64,000 nucleotides of DNA from Hedera helix. Lineage: Eukaryota > Streptophyta > Magnoliopsida > Apiales > Araliaceae. The translations under genes were made by a program, and so were the position numbers. This document shows positions 46,549 to 59,900 of the stretch, in pieces. The DNA lies in NCBI GenBank assembly GCA_947179155.2, contig OX359274.1, positions 48,765,564-48,829,563 on the forward strand, given 5' to 3'. Position 1 is the stretch's first letter, and each line of letters begins with the position of its first letter. The notes under the pieces were generated by a model. It ran no database searches and was not told the origin of the DNA. It was given only the letters and a program-made list of their open reading frames with translations.

Positions 46549-47070
46549 GGTTATATATGTAGATAGGGATTTTTAATCTTGTGTTTAGTTGAATACATAA
46601 CAATAAAAACAATTAATTATAACGGAATTTTCAATCGAAAAAAAGTCTATTTCATCAAATTAATTATTTCCTACAAAAAAAATTGTCAAAAATTTGGTCA
46701 AAATTAAGTGTTTCAGAAATAATTTTGTTGAGAATTTTTTCAGAATTAACTATTCCCAACGAAATTATTTCAGACAGAATTTTCATCGGCAATACATTAA
46801 TTCGATTTAACTTAATTGAATTGTTTTAGAAATTTCCGTTAATAGTAGTCTGTCACTTGTCACTTTTATATTAATTCGATTTAACTTAATTCCATCGAAA
46901 ATTGCAATTTTTAATATATTTTATTAATTTTCCAAAATTTTAAACAATAAAAATGTACTCGCTCCTCTTTACATTCCTAACACCACAATATACTTATATA
47001 TTTTCTAACAACCTATTTTCAATCCAACAATACATGCATATATATTTTTCGAAGGACACAATAACATTAA
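46000..47070. other. AT-rich interval with CACTA-like sequence and an (AT)n run
   Basis: An (AT)n run lies at 46506-46545. From about 46620 to 46960 phrases such as cgaaattatttcagacagaa and aacggaattttcaatcg recur, resembling subterminal repeats of CACTA elements. They adjoin the transposase relic on its 3' side. Confidence 0.4.
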
Positions 47071-47076
47071 ACCCAA

Positions 47077-47718
47077 TTAAATTACAATGAATAAATACGC
47101 ATTAGGTAAGGTATGGTCTTTAGGTAAAAACTCGTTAATAAAAGTAAGCAAATCATTAAAGTCTTTCTCATTGAAATAATGCTCATTCTTGAAGTGTATG
47201 AGTTTCATTAGCACTAATAGTCTGGTGTGCTTTATCATTACACGTGTGCAATAGGACTCAGATTCAGATAACATCTTATAAAAGGCAGCTGTCATATCAT
47301 CTTATTCTTGTTAAGCACTATTTAACAAATATTTGTTCGTACCCCAATCAACATTGTTAGGATCATAAGCATCGACCAATATCTCCACAACATCATAGTT
47401 ATCACCATTCGATTCGCCCTGAACTAGTTAGTTGACATTGTTGGTCATTTCCCGTATATTAGTTGATTCTCTATGATGAATTCATATGAAATAGCAATCG
47501 ACAAACCCACGTGAAAACAAGTCAAATTTGATGTCATAGACTTTCTTTCAAATCAAATTTTTACATTTGACACACAGATATTTCATCTTTTCGTTCGTAT
47601 CATTAACACGTTTATTTACAAATTTCAAAAACTTGCACACCCCATCGCGATACTCGTCAACTAATCTCCTGTTATTATGTGGTATCCTACGACAAATTTA
47701 ACTCTGGTCGTATGACAT
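47077..47718 (-). pseudogene. CACTA (En/Spm) transposase N-terminal relic
   Basis: Minus-strand translation starts MSYDQS (the usual start of the transposase-associated domain) at 47718. It continues with DEYRDGVCKFLKFVNKR, the Cys pair YLCVKCKNL and SRGFVDCYF, then, in the open frame 47077-47295, FYKMLSESESYC and LLTFINEFLPKDHTLPNAY. This is the order seen in plant TNP2-like transposases. Stops occur after the first residues, after KCKNL and between the parts, so it is dead. The catalytic core downstream is absent. Confidence 0.65.
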
Positions 47719-47932
47719 CTTTAATTGAGCAAAAGTCACAATCAAACTAGGGTTAACGTATCTATTTCATGCATGAATTCTACATATCTTCATCTCCGGC
47801 CTGAAGGGATCAGGTTTCTATCCAGTCCCTGGATGCGTTTCCTCATTAGTGTCAACACTTTAAGCACATTTTTTTTCTATTTCAAAGAAATTTCTACAAT
47901 ACCTCATATTGACGTCGAATTCTCGCTCTCGT

Positions 47933-48442
47933 TGTAATCACCCGCCAGCAAAATACCTGCACACGTGACAAACCGTTATCACCCTACGGGACAGTCACAG
48001 CTTGGGCTATCCGGGGATGCTCCGACGTGATAGTAAGTTCAGGTGAGTAACATCACAATAGAGAACCTTGAAATGTATGTTGGAATACCTTAGACGTTTG
48101 ATAGCTCTATGTTTCTTGGAAAAAACCTAACCTCTTTGTCTGGGAATTTGCTTGTATATACTCGTCCATGCACACACGAACGTCCCATCACCCCCTCATG
48201 AGTAGAGACAAGACATTTTTTCTTCACTTGTCCTTATTAGCCCATACTAGTATGAGCTACTCTCTGACCCAACCTGTTGCAGTAAGCTAAACTGTACCAA
48301 CGTCCCATCAGCCTTCCTTGACTGGGAGGAATGGGTTGTCTCCTGATCCAACCACCCCCTGGCCCACCTGGCCCAATCCTCATAGAAGATAATTTCGGAG
48401 CCCAAAACAGAAGGGTTGGGCCCAATAAATTACACCCCAACA
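47933..48442 (-). repeat. 3' LTR of a Tat-lineage Gypsy element (about 510 bp)
   Basis: On the minus strand it starts TGTTGGGGTGTAATTTATTG at 48442, directly after a purine-rich tract (gaagagtgaggggcaa, 48443-48458). A plausible end is GGTGATTACA at 47933. The matching 5' LTR is not in the window. Confidence 0.55.
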
Positions 48443-48780
48443 TTGCCCCTCACTCTTCTATTTTTTAGAGGACGGATCAAATAGGAGAGTATTCCGGCTC
48501 CTCAAAGGTGGGCGCGAAAAGTAAACGTCCCTCCAAAGTCAAACTGCCACCATGCCCTTCGTCAGCTTTTCCTATCACGCCCCTTTCCATTAAATGTAGC
48601 CGTCCTCGTTTTACGCACCACATATCGCCATTATCAGTGGAAACGCCCCCATTCATCCTCCGGTGTTTTTTCGATACCTTAGTCTTTTCGCTTCTCACCT
48701 CGACATGCCTACTCTGTATCAAGTAACTCCGGCAGGAACTTTCCTCAGTTTCTTCGATCAATTCATTTCGATCTACAATC

Positions 48781-50552
48781 ATGGCTCGAAAACCCAATTC
48801 CCCTCCTTTCTTTAGTAGCCCTATCGATAGTCCCATCACCGAGGATTCGAAAACCCCTGTTCTTATCGAGGCTGAAAAAGAGGAGGAATCCATCCGCCTT
48901 CGATATGGCTCTTCCAAAGCCTACGACCATGCCAACACTGAGTCGACCATCAAGGAAACGGACCTAGAAGCAATCTGGAACGAATTCCGAATCCCCCTTT
49001 AATATGAACTCAGGGCCCCCGGAGAATGTGATAAAATGTATCACCGAGTGGATATGAAGTACACTGCCATCCATATCCAAGCTTTACGATACAGGCTTCG
49101 TTTTTCCCTGCACGACTTTATCATTTCCTTCTTCACTTTTACCGGCATAGCCCTATCCCAGCTTCTCCCCAACTCTTACATCCATATTATTTGTTTCATT
49201 GCCTTCTGTAAGGAGGTTGGTATTGAACCTTCCATTGACTTTTTCTTTTCCATGTATACTCTGACCAAGGCCCATATCCCCAGGTTCCGCTATTTGAGCA
49301 AGATCTCCGGGCGTTGAAGCTTAGCACAACCCCCATCCACCAATAAGGGGTGGCATTCGAGGTGGTTCTACATCTATAGCACCGAGGCCGACCAACTGCA
49401 GAGTTGGAATAAGCCTCAGAAGATTAACCTGGGGTATGAACGGATGGAGGTCGACCGGCAGCGGGAGTTCCATACCTTTATGAGGAAATTACCGTCGAAG
49501 CCATGGGACATAAGCGTTCTATCCGACGAGGACTGGCTATTTCGACACGGATGTAAGTTCCCTTATTCACGTAAGAGTTCTATTGCGTTTGTGTTTATAT
49601 TCCAAAACGCCTTGTCTTAGTGTTTCTTGTTTTTTCCCCAGTAGTGATGACAAAACCGGAAGGTCGGACTAGTTCTCTTCCCCAATCAAGTCTTCCTCTG
49701 TTCACTGAGGAATTCAACGTGGAAGTGCCTCCGAGCCACAACACCGAACCACCGCTTTCTGTTCAACCAATCCAAACAGTCCAAGCTCCCCAAGCCGACC
49801 CCAAACCCAGCACCCCTCATAAAGTACACCGCATGAAGAAACATGCCAAGAAACCCCCCCCAAATGGCTATGGTTACCCACGATATCCAGGGAGGAAAAA
49901 TTCCCGTAGGGGTCCCTGCTTCAACTAAGGGACGCCGATAGGTGCCCGAGGTCGTCCCAGCTTCGACTGAGGCAATACAACAATCATCCCTTGGGGGCAC
50001 TTTGGTTCCCAAAAGAGATGTCTCCCAGCTGAATGAGGCCGACAAGCCCAACGTCAAATAGAAACTTTGGAAACAACAGTTCACTCGAACCAGGCCTTGC
50101 AGGCTTCTACAGAAGAACATCATCGAATAGAAGTTGTCAGCCTGGCCCGCCAGTGTGATTAATTGGCTACCCAAATACAAGAGCAGAACAATCAATATGC
50201 CCAATTAAATGAGGTCAACCGAAAGGGTTACGCCGAGCATGCCGAACTCCAGAAATACGTCACCGCCTTAAAAAAGGCTTACGATGATCTCAGAGAGATT
50301 ACAAAATCAACGGCCGCGAACTCGAGGCAGATCATTGCTGAGTATAGGGCCTCGGCGGAGTTGATGGAAGAAATAGCCTCGGAGTTTGGCAAGGGTTACC
50401 GAGCTGCCCTTTTGAAAGTCCAAGCTGCCGGTAAAGACCCTAGATCCGTTGGCTTTTTCGAGGAAGACTTGCTCTGGCTTGAGGATGATGTTGCCAATGA
50501 ACCCGGGCAGGGAACGAACGTCAACTCTCCAACCGAACCTCCACACTCTTAG
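48781..50552 (+). pseudogene. Antisense ORF of the Tat-lineage element (plant gypsy-type transposon protein), degenerate
   Basis: On the plus strand, opposite to pol, frames at 48781-49002, 49036-49317, 49620-49928 and 50163-50552 read in order. The second has RLRFSLHDFIISFFTF and FIAFCKEVGIEPSIDFFFSM, which resembles the domain known as putative gypsy-type transposon protein. The last is a long charged helix likely to form a coiled coil (YVTALKKAYDDLREITKST) and ends EPPHS. Tat-lineage elements such as Grande and Retand are known for an antisense ORF between pol and the 3' LTR, which fits this position. Stops and frame changes break it here. Function is unknown. Confidence 0.6.
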
Positions 50553-50794
50553 CTGACCTGTAAAGCGTATTATCCTGCATAGGCCTTGTAAATAGAGTCT
50601 ACTCATGTAATTTATAAACATATCATGTTAATGAAATAGCAATATCAATTATTCATGGGGTCTCAAGTGTAGCTGACTAAGGTAGACAATCAACAAAATA
50701 CATATTAATACTTTATTGAAGCTTGATAATACTTGTTACAATTGAATGGTTTTTACAACTACACGGTATAGCCCATTAAGGAAGAGGGGCCTTA

Positions 50795-53700
50795 CTACTG
50801 ATAGTATTTTTTCAGACGACTAGCATGCCATGTATTCTTTAACTCGACCCCCTCCATGTCTTTAAGGCGAAAAGTCCCCTCTTTGAGCACTTTTATGACT
50901 TTGTAAGGGCCTTCCCAATTAGGCATTAATTTCCCAGTGTTGTGAGGCGTCGAGGCCTCGGCCTCCCTAAGCACCAAGTCTCCTACCTCAAACCTCCTGA
51001 CCCGAACCTTTTTGTTGTAGTACTTGGCGGTTCTTTGTTGGTGGATGGCCAACCTCAGCACTGCCTCATCACGCGCCTCTCCTAGTAGGTCGAGGTTAAG
51101 TCGAAGACCCTCATCGTTGTACAATTCCCTAAAATTAGATACACGAAATGAGGAAGACCCGATCTCGACCGGGATCAAGACATCCGTTCCATACGCCAAT
51201 CTGAAAGGTGAATCTCCCGTCGTCGTTCGGGGAGTGGTCCGGTAAGCCCATAAGACACTTTGTAACTCCTCGGGCCACCTCCCTTTAGCCTCATCCAGCC
51301 TTCTCTTAACCCCGTTAAGGTGGGTTCAGTTAGTGACCTCGACCTGTCCATTGGACTGGGGATGTGCCACTGAAGTCTTTCGATGCTGAATTCCCAGATC
51401 GGCCAAGAACTCTTCAAACCTCTTCCCCACGAACTGAGTTCCATTGTCCGAAACAAGTACCATAAGGATGCCGAATCGATATATCACGGAGTCCCTCATG
51501 AATTTCACACAGTTTTCTTCAGTGATATGGCGAAGGGGCTTTGCTTCAACCCACTTGGTCATGTAGTCGATAGCCACTATCACATACTGGAGTTGTCCCT
51601 TGGCCTTGGGTAGTGGTCCCAAGACTCCCAACAGATCAATGCCCCATATAGCGAATGGGATATGGGACAATATCGACGACAATTTTTTCGGAGGTTGACG
51701 GGGAACCGAGCTATTGATCTGACATTTCGGGCACTTCTTAACATACCCTTTAGTTTCTTGGAACATCGTCGACCAATAATACCCCTGCCGAACCAGCTTG
51801 TATGCCAACGACTTGGCGCCTATGTGATCTCCGCAGATACCCTCGTGGACTTCTTTGAGTGCGTACAACGCCTCGGAGGGAATCAAACATTTCAGCAATG
51901 GGGATGAGTACGACCTCTTGTACAACTCCCCATCGATCAAGCAGAAGTACGAGCTATGATATTTAATTCTCTTTGCCATAACCTTATCTTCCGGGAGCTT
52001 CTCATCGGCCAAATAGTCAAGGTACGGCGTTATCCAGCAGTTCGACCTTTTAATACGCAAGAGTTCCTTCCTATCGATGTTTGGTTTCGGTCAGGACCTC
52101 TAGATATACGGATCCCACAAAATCTTCCACCTGCGTTGTAGCCAACTTTGACAAAGCATCGGTCATAAAGTTGCCCTCCCTTTCGATTCCATTGATAACG
52201 TAGGACTCAAACTTATATAGCAACATCTTCACTTCGGCCAAATACTTGGTCATCCTCGTTCCTCGAGCTTCATATTCACCCTAAATCTGTTTCACAACCA
52301 GCTGGGAGTCACTAAAAATGATCAAACGTCAAACCTTCAAACTCTTGGCCAACCGCAGCCCGGCTAATACCACTTCATACTCCGCTTCGTTATTAGTAGT
52401 ACGGAACTTAAACCGTATGGCCTGTTGCACTTCAAAACCTTCAGGACTTGTTAGGATGACTTCTGCTCCACTAGCCTCTGCATTGGTCGACCCATCGACA
52501 TACATTGTCCAAGAAAAGCCAAGTTCGGGTTGCCCCCTAACCGTAAGGGCGACCTCAAAAGGTGGGGCAGCCTCACTTTCTGAGAAAGTACACTCAATTA
52601 TACAGTCTGCCAACGCCTGGCCTTTGATGGCTGTCCGAGGATGGTACTATATGTTGTATTGGCTCAGTTCAACAGCCCAGGTCATCATTCTGCCCAAAGC
52701 GTCGAATTTACCCAAGACCTTCTTTAAGGGGTAGTGTTGTGTAAATAACAATAAGCCGACCTTGGAAATAATGTAGGAGCTTCCAACTGGCGACCACTAA
52801 AGCATATGCACACTTATCCAAGTTTGGATACCTGGTTTCTGCATCCCTTAAAACATGACTGACATAGTAAACCAGTCGCTGAATACCCCCTTCCTCCCTT
52901 ACCAAAGCGGCCCCAATGGCCGAAGAGCCAACAGATAGATACAGGTACAGAGGCTCCCTAGACACCGGCCTTTGTAGTAAGGGGGCCGTCATCAAGTACT
53001 TTTTGATCCCTTGGAAGGCGTCTTCACAGTCAAAATTCCACTGGAATATTTTTTCGTTCTTCGGACCATTCAAAGTGTCAAAGAAAGGTAGACACCTCTC
53101 GGCCGACTTCGACATAAACCTTCTTAGTGCCGTGATGCGACCAGCAAGCCTCTGAACATCTTTAAAGCTCTGCGAGGATCGCATGTCCAGGATTGCTTTG
53201 ATCTTTTCTGGGTTAGCTTCTATCCCCCTTTTACTTACCAGGTAACCCAAGAATTTTCCCTAGCCGAGACCGAAGGTGCACTTAGCGGGGTTCAGGCGCA
53301 TGTTGTGTCATCGTACCTCTTCAAAACATTCCTCCAGATCCCGGAGATGATCCTGTGTACGTGGGCTCTTGACAATCATATCGTCCACATATATTTCCAT
53401 ATTCCTACCAATCTGCCGTCGGAAGACGGTGTTTATCATTCTTTGATAGGTGGCCCCGGCGTTTATTAACCCAAAGGTCATTCTTTTGTAGGCGTAGATG
53501 GCCCGATGAGTAATAAAGGCCGTTTTGGGAATATCTTCCTTTGCCATGTGAATTTGATGATAGCCCGAGAAGGCATCCAAAAAACTCATTACCGAGTTCC
53601 CCGAGGTCGCGTCGATTAATTGGTCGATATGGGGGAGTGGATTAAAGTATTTGGGACATGCTTTGTTCAAATCAGTGTAATCTATGCAAAGCCTCCATTT

Positions 53701-54279
53701 CTCATTCTGCTTCCTGACCAACACTACATTAGCCAGCCACTCCGGGTACTCAATTTCTTCAATTACTCCGGCATCCAAAAGTTTCCCGAGCTCGTCGTCG
53801 ATAATCTTTTGCCGCTCCGGAGCAAATATCCTTCGTTTCTGGCGCATGGGCTTCCTATTGGGGTTAACAGCCAATCTGTGAACGGCAACCTCCTCAGCAA
53901 TTCCGGGCATATCCCGGGGGGTCCAAGCAAAAATGTCTGCATAGTCCTGCAGGAGCTGAACCAATTGGGCCTTAATTGACTCCAACAATTCGACACCTAT
54001 CTTCACTAACTTAGACTTGTTGCCAAGTATCAATTCTACTTCCTCGGTAGCCTCGGCGGGAGATGCTAGGGGTTCAGTATCTCCTTCCGCATATGGCTCC
54101 ATATCGACTGTCATGGTGCATTTTTGCCTGCTGACCCCTACGGACAACGCCGTCATCGCATGGCGATAGCACCTTCGAGCAATGTCAACGTCCCCTTTTA
54201 TTTCGTCCACACCCTCCGGAGTAGGGAACTTGATCTTGAAGTGAGGGATAGAAGTAACAGCACTTAAAGCCATCAAAGT
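50795..54279 (-). pseudogene. Tat-lineage Gypsy pol: RT, two RNase H domains and integrase, degenerate
   Basis: The reading starts abruptly at 54279, where another element is inserted. Reverse transcriptase has KWRLCIDYTDLNKACPK and IYVDDMIVKS. RNase H (53250-52708) lacks a clear active-site run. A second RNase H domain follows (52613-52329) with YVDGSTNAEASGA and NNEAEYE; the dual RNase H is the mark of the Tat lineage. Integrase (52060-51326) has an HHCC finger (HEGICGDHIG to CPKCQ) and D, D, E (GIDLLG, VSDNGTQF, QSNGQVE). The C-terminal part runs to KNTWHASRLKKYYQ. In-frame stops lie at about 53308 and 53262, with a frame change near 52725 and a stop near 51324. Gag and protease are not in the window. 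Confidence 0.85.
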
Positions 54280-56949
54280 TGTGACGCTCCCAAATCTAGG
54301 CCTACATAGCCCAATTTGAGACGCCATAAAATACATAAACTTTAATACAAATAGTACATAGGACAGAAATGCAAAACTCAATAATACACAACTAAGTCTT
54401 CACTATTATTTCCACACTATATTCAACATGTGAAGACTACAATAGCTATCACTCGGACCGTCACTCCATTCCCCCGCTAGACCCGGCTACTCTCTCTTTT
54501 TCTGAAAAACAATGGAACAAAAGAAAGGGTGAGCTCAAATAGCCCAGTAAGAAATATCATGACTAAGATAACGACAAATAAATTATCATTAGCCTTCAAC
54601 AGGTGAGTTCTTAATTGAATATAATAGACAATAAGCTTTGTATCAATAATAGCAGCGGAATGAGCAATCTATTAGAAGAATAATGCAGACTATATTGTCC
54701 ACTCGATTCTCTTTTTAGGAAAAATATCATCAACTTTTATCATCTTAAACACCGTTGGCCATGATAATATAAATTTTCAGTTCCTGATTTTAATCATGCC
54801 AGTCAATAGTTCATCTTTGCATTACGAGCCAAATATATTCAAATATAACCCAACGGTAATGATTATACCAGTTTTCAGCCTTTGGTCATAATCATACCAA
54901 CAACAGTTCATCTTTGCCCCAGGCCAAAGAGAATATTCACCACGTGCCCTAAAAGGCACAATAAATATATCGCCTTTATCCTATCAACTGTGCCCCAGGC
55001 CACAGATATTCACAACAACATGGTTCTTGATGATTAGAATAACAACCGTGATATAGATGATGACTCAGAAGAAACAGTATGATCAATAAATATCGAAAGT
55101 TTATGACTTTATTTTGTGCAGATTCAAATAATGTCCAAATTGCCAACATGATGTGGACTAAAATTCAAGAATGATATTTAAGATCCACGGTTCAGAATAA
55201 CAGTTAAGGTTCAATAGAAAGATTTAGAAAAATAGGAAGGTTCAGTTGAAATGATATTAGATGAAGCGCAAACTATTAAAGAATATATAATCATTTCAGG
55301 AAACTTTACCAACAAGAGACAAATAAGAAATGAATACGAAGAGTAATTCACCAAACATGCAGTAGTCCGCGTAGTCAGGTTATTCTCAGAGATTAATAAG
55401 GAATGAATACGAAAGGTTATTCACCAACAGGCGATAATCCGCGCCGTAAGGTTATTCCCACAATTGAATACATGGAAATAAATACGAAAGGTTATTCACC
55501 AACAGGCGATAATCCGCGCCGTAAGGTTATTCCCACAATTTAATACATGGAAATAAATACGAAAGGTTATTCACCAACAGGCGATAATCCGCGCCGTAAG
55601 GTTATTCCCACGATTTAATACATGGAAATAAATGGCACATCTTATGAGTAAGAAAGAAACGATATTATTTTCGAGAATTAAATATTGATATACCCTTACC
55701 ATAGTAAGTTTGAATAATGGAAGATGAAAAAGATGGTATCCCTTACCTTAACACGTGACTAGATATGAACTCGTACACTTACAGATCTTTACAAATACTC
55801 AAGATGACTTTAGCACACTCAAAGAGAACTTATACAAAGAAATATTTGGAGAGTGAAAGAAAGAATAAGCAAGGAAGTTTTTATGAAAAATCCTTAAGTT
55901 AAGGCCTCTATTTATAGCAAAAATCTTATCATCACCAAGATTTCCTAATTTAATCCAAACCGTATATTTCAAGATAATGTTTAATCCATACCACTCATTT
56001 CATCTTTCAAGATTTCCTTAAACTAAACCATTCATTTAAAGATCATCTTTTAATTTATACCATTCAATTTACTTTATATATAAAACAACTAACTTTAAAT
56101 AAATCAATTAACTTTATATATAAAAACAAACAACTTTATATAATTTATCATAATAAAAACAAATAACTTTATATAATTTATCATAATAAAAACAAATAAC
56201 TTTATCAATTCAATTATTCAACAATAATTCACAATTATTCATTATTATAGTTAATTATTGTAAATGCAGTGTAGTTGGCTTTTCGAGTTAGATAAACAGG
56301 AAAATCAACTAATAATAGAATACAACAGTTTAATCAATATCATAAAAGAGATAACAAAAATGCTAAAAATAGATAAGAAAATAACACGTTACTGTGTAGT
56401 GACAATTATTGATTCAATAATGTGAATTATTGTGCATATGCTACTGTGACAATTATCAACTCAATAATATGAATTATTATGCATGTGACAATTATTGGTT
56501 CAATAAAGTCAATATAGTACAATAACCACTTTATCAGTTTAATAATATGAACACTATGTAATACCGTGTGCTACTGTGTAATACCGTGTGCTACTGTGCA
56601 ATACCGTATGTTACTATTTCTTTACCACCAGATATTTTAACAGTTCAAGATGATTATACCGTTGACTATATTTATTTAAAAAGGTTACGTATGTCACTTT
56701 CTATATTCGACAATAAGTCGTTGTGGGGGTCCACCATTATTTTGTTATTTCGGCGCCGTCGTACGAATCGAATATTCCCCGACAAAACGAGTATTCTCCG
56801 ACCAAACGAATATTGTCCGACATAATAAAATTTACACATAACATCCTTAACTTTTAACCTTATTAATTTAACCACCTACTATTTCAGGAAAAAATATATA
56901 TATATGAAGAAAATTAAATTTTGTATTTCATAAAATTCGGGGTCTTACA
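54280..56949 (-). repeat. 3' LTR of the Tekay/Del-type element (2670 bp)
   Basis: On the minus strand it starts TGTAAGACCCCGAATTTT at 56949 and ends GGAGCGTCACA at 54280. The first 5 bases downstream on the minus strand (plus 54275-54279) are AAAGT. A TATA-like box (minus CTATAAATAG, plus 55908-55917) lies upstream of a plausible start site. It carries a 75-bp tandem array and a 31-33-bp repeat near 56130-56205. Confidence 0.85.
55335..55635. repeat. 75-bp tandem array inside the Tekay/Del LTR
   Basis: Three near-identical 75-bp units begin at 55411, 55486 and 55561 (gaaaggttattcaccaacag, then cgataatccgcgccgtaag). A diverged fourth unit precedes them from about 55335. Confidence 0.92.
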
Positions 56950-59900
56950 ACCTCCCCTCCTTATGAAATTTCGTCCCCGAAATTGACGTACCTGGCATTT
57001 CGAAGAGATAAGGATACGTAGATTTCATCTCAGATTCTAGCTCCCAGGTCATTTCCTCAGTATCTTGGTTTCTCCATAAAACCTTAACTTGAGGTATAAC
57101 CTTTGAGCGTAGGATCTGCTCCTTCTTATCTAAGATCTTGACAAGTACCTCCTCGTACGTTAAATCATCGGCTATAACGTCCGGTTCTAACGCAATGACG
57201 TGGTTTGGGTCCTTCACATATTTACGTAACATAGATATGTGAAAAACGTTATGGATGCGAGACATACTTGGTGGTAGGGCTAGTCTGTAGGCTACGGTTC
57301 CTACTCGATCGAGAATTTCAAATGGGCCAATAAATCGATGGTTGATTTTTCCTCTCTTTCCGAATCTCGTAACTCCTTTCCATGGAGAAACACGTAAGAA
57401 TACATGATCTCCGACGTTGAATCTCTCATCTCTCCGATGAAGATCAGCATAATTCTTTTGTCGTTCTTGCGCGGTCTGTATTCGTTGTCGGATCATTTGG
57501 ATCTTTTCTGTTGTCAAGCGTACCAACTCGGGTCCCAACAATTTTGCTTCTCCTACTTCATTCCAATATACTGGAGAGCGACACTTTCGTCCATACAAAG
57601 CCTCAAATGGAGTCATGCCTATGCTTGCTTGGTAACTGTTGTTGTAGGAGAATTCAACCAATGGCAAGTACTTGTCCCAACTTCCTTTGAAGTCTAGCAC
57701 GCAAAGTCTCAAAAGATCTTCGAGAGTCTGAATAGTCCTTTCAGATTGTCCGTCTGTTTGAGGATGGTATGCAGAACTAAATCGTAGCTCGGTGCCCATA
57801 GCTTTTTGTAGACTGATCCAAAAGTGTGAAATGAATCTAGGATCTCGGTCAGAAACTATGAAAACTGGCAAGCCATGCAATCTTACAATATCATTTACGT
57901 ACATACCGGCCAGACGCTCGAGTGAAAAGTTTTCTCTTATAGGCAAGAAATGAGCAGACTTGGTCAATCTATCTGCGATGACCCAAATCGCATCAAAACT
58001 TTGAGAAACTTTGGGAAGACCCGTCACGAAGTCCATAGTGATGTGTTCTCACTTCCATTCTGGAATTTTGAGTGATTGCAATGGACCTTTAAGCACTTGA
58101 TGCTCTGCCTTGACACGTTGACAAGTTAAGCACCTTGAGATGAACTCTGCAATCTCCCTCTTCATATTGTTCCACCAAAATGTATGTCGAAGATCACGAT
58201 ACATTTTAGTACTTCCCGGGTGAATTGCAAGCGGTGTGTTATGTGCCTCCATCATGATTTTATGTTTCAATTCAGGGTCGTTAGGAACACAAAGTCGAGA
58301 GTTGAGTCGAAGTATTCCTTTCTCGTCGATTCTTGCTTCTGGAATAGTACCTTCTTGTACTTTCTTCATCATACTCATCATTTCTGGATCAGTAGCTTGA
58401 GCAGCTTTAATTTTATCAATTAAAGCTGGTTCTACTTGTACGTGCGCAATCTTCATGTGGGTCCCTGGTGGCTTTAATTCTATCTCCATCTTTTGTAAAT
58501 CGTACAAAATACATTTTTGCGTAGTCAACATTGCACTTGTACTTGCATAAGATTTTCTGCTTAAAGCATCAGCTGCAACGTTTGCTTTTCCTGGGTGGTA
58601 CTGGATGGTGTGGTCGTAATCCTTTAATAGCTCAAGCCAACGTCGTTGCCGCATGTTGAGTTCCTTCTGGGTGAAGAAATACTTGAGGCTTTTGTGATCC
58701 GTGAAGATTTCCACTTTCTCCCCGTACAAGTAGTGCCTCCAGATTTTCAATGCGAAAATAACTGCTGCCAACTCTAAATCATGAGTAGGATAATTTTTCT
58801 CATAATCTTTGAATTGTCGAGAGGCATAGGCTATAACTTTTCCATGTTGCATAAGTACACAGCCTAGACCTTTTCCTGAAGCATCGCTGTAGATAACAAA
58901 TTCCCCCGATCCTGATGGTATAGTCAGAACAGGAGCTGAAACAAGTCTCTTCTTAAGTTCTTGAAAACTCTTCTCGCATTCCTCATTCCATATGAATTTT
59001 GTGCTTTTCCGAGTCAGCTGAGTTAATGGAGTGGTGATTCGAGAAAATCCTTCTACGAATCTCCGATAATAACCAGCTAAACCCAGAAAACTTCGAACTT
59101 CAGTTACTGACCGAGGTTGCTCCCAATTTAATATTGCTTCAATCTTTGCAGGATCAACTGATATTCCCTGACTGGAAATCACATGCCCAAGGAACGTGAC
59201 TTCCTTAAGCCAAAACTCACACTTCTTCAACTTGGCATACAACTTGTTCTCACGTAGCTTTTGGAGTATTAATCTCAGGTGTTGTTCATGATCCTCACGA
59301 CTCTTGGAGTATATAAGAATGTCATCAATAAAGACAACTACAAAATGATCCAAATATTCTTTGAATATCCGGTTCATCATGTCCATGAAAGCTGCAGGAG
59401 CATTTGTTAGTCCAAAAGGCATGACTAAGAACTCATAATGCCCGTAGCGGGTTCTGAAAGCAGTCTTTGGAATGTCATCAGTTTTAACTTTTAACTGATG
59501 ATATCCAGAGCGGAGATCAATCTTTGAGAAATGTTGAGCACCCTGCAATTGATCAAACATGTCATCAATTCGAGGTAACGGGTACCTGTTTTTGATGGTG
59601 ACATGATTCAACTCTCGGTAGTCAATACACAATCTCATACTCCCGTCCTTCTTCTTGACAAAAAGAACAGGGGCACCCCAAGGCGATGCACTCGGACGAA
59701 TGAAACCAGTATCTAACAATTCCTGTAGTTGGACCTTTAGCTCTTGAAGTTTAATAGGAGCCATTCGGTATGGGGCTTTGGAAATAGGTTTGGTATCGGG
59801 TTCAAGATCAATACAGAATTCAATTTCCCGATTTGGAGGTAAGCCAGGAAGTTCATCGGGAAAAATATCAGAAAATTCATTAACAATAGGAATATCTTTC

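Noticed and set aside
53308..54381. Start codon at 54381 for the Tat pol frame
   Set aside because: The first 34 codons translate the 3' LTR of the inserted Tekay/Del element; the true sequence begins at 54279.
55335..55635. Regular repeat spacing as a CRISPR array
   Set aside because: Units are contiguous 75-bp copies without variable spacers, inside a plant LTR.
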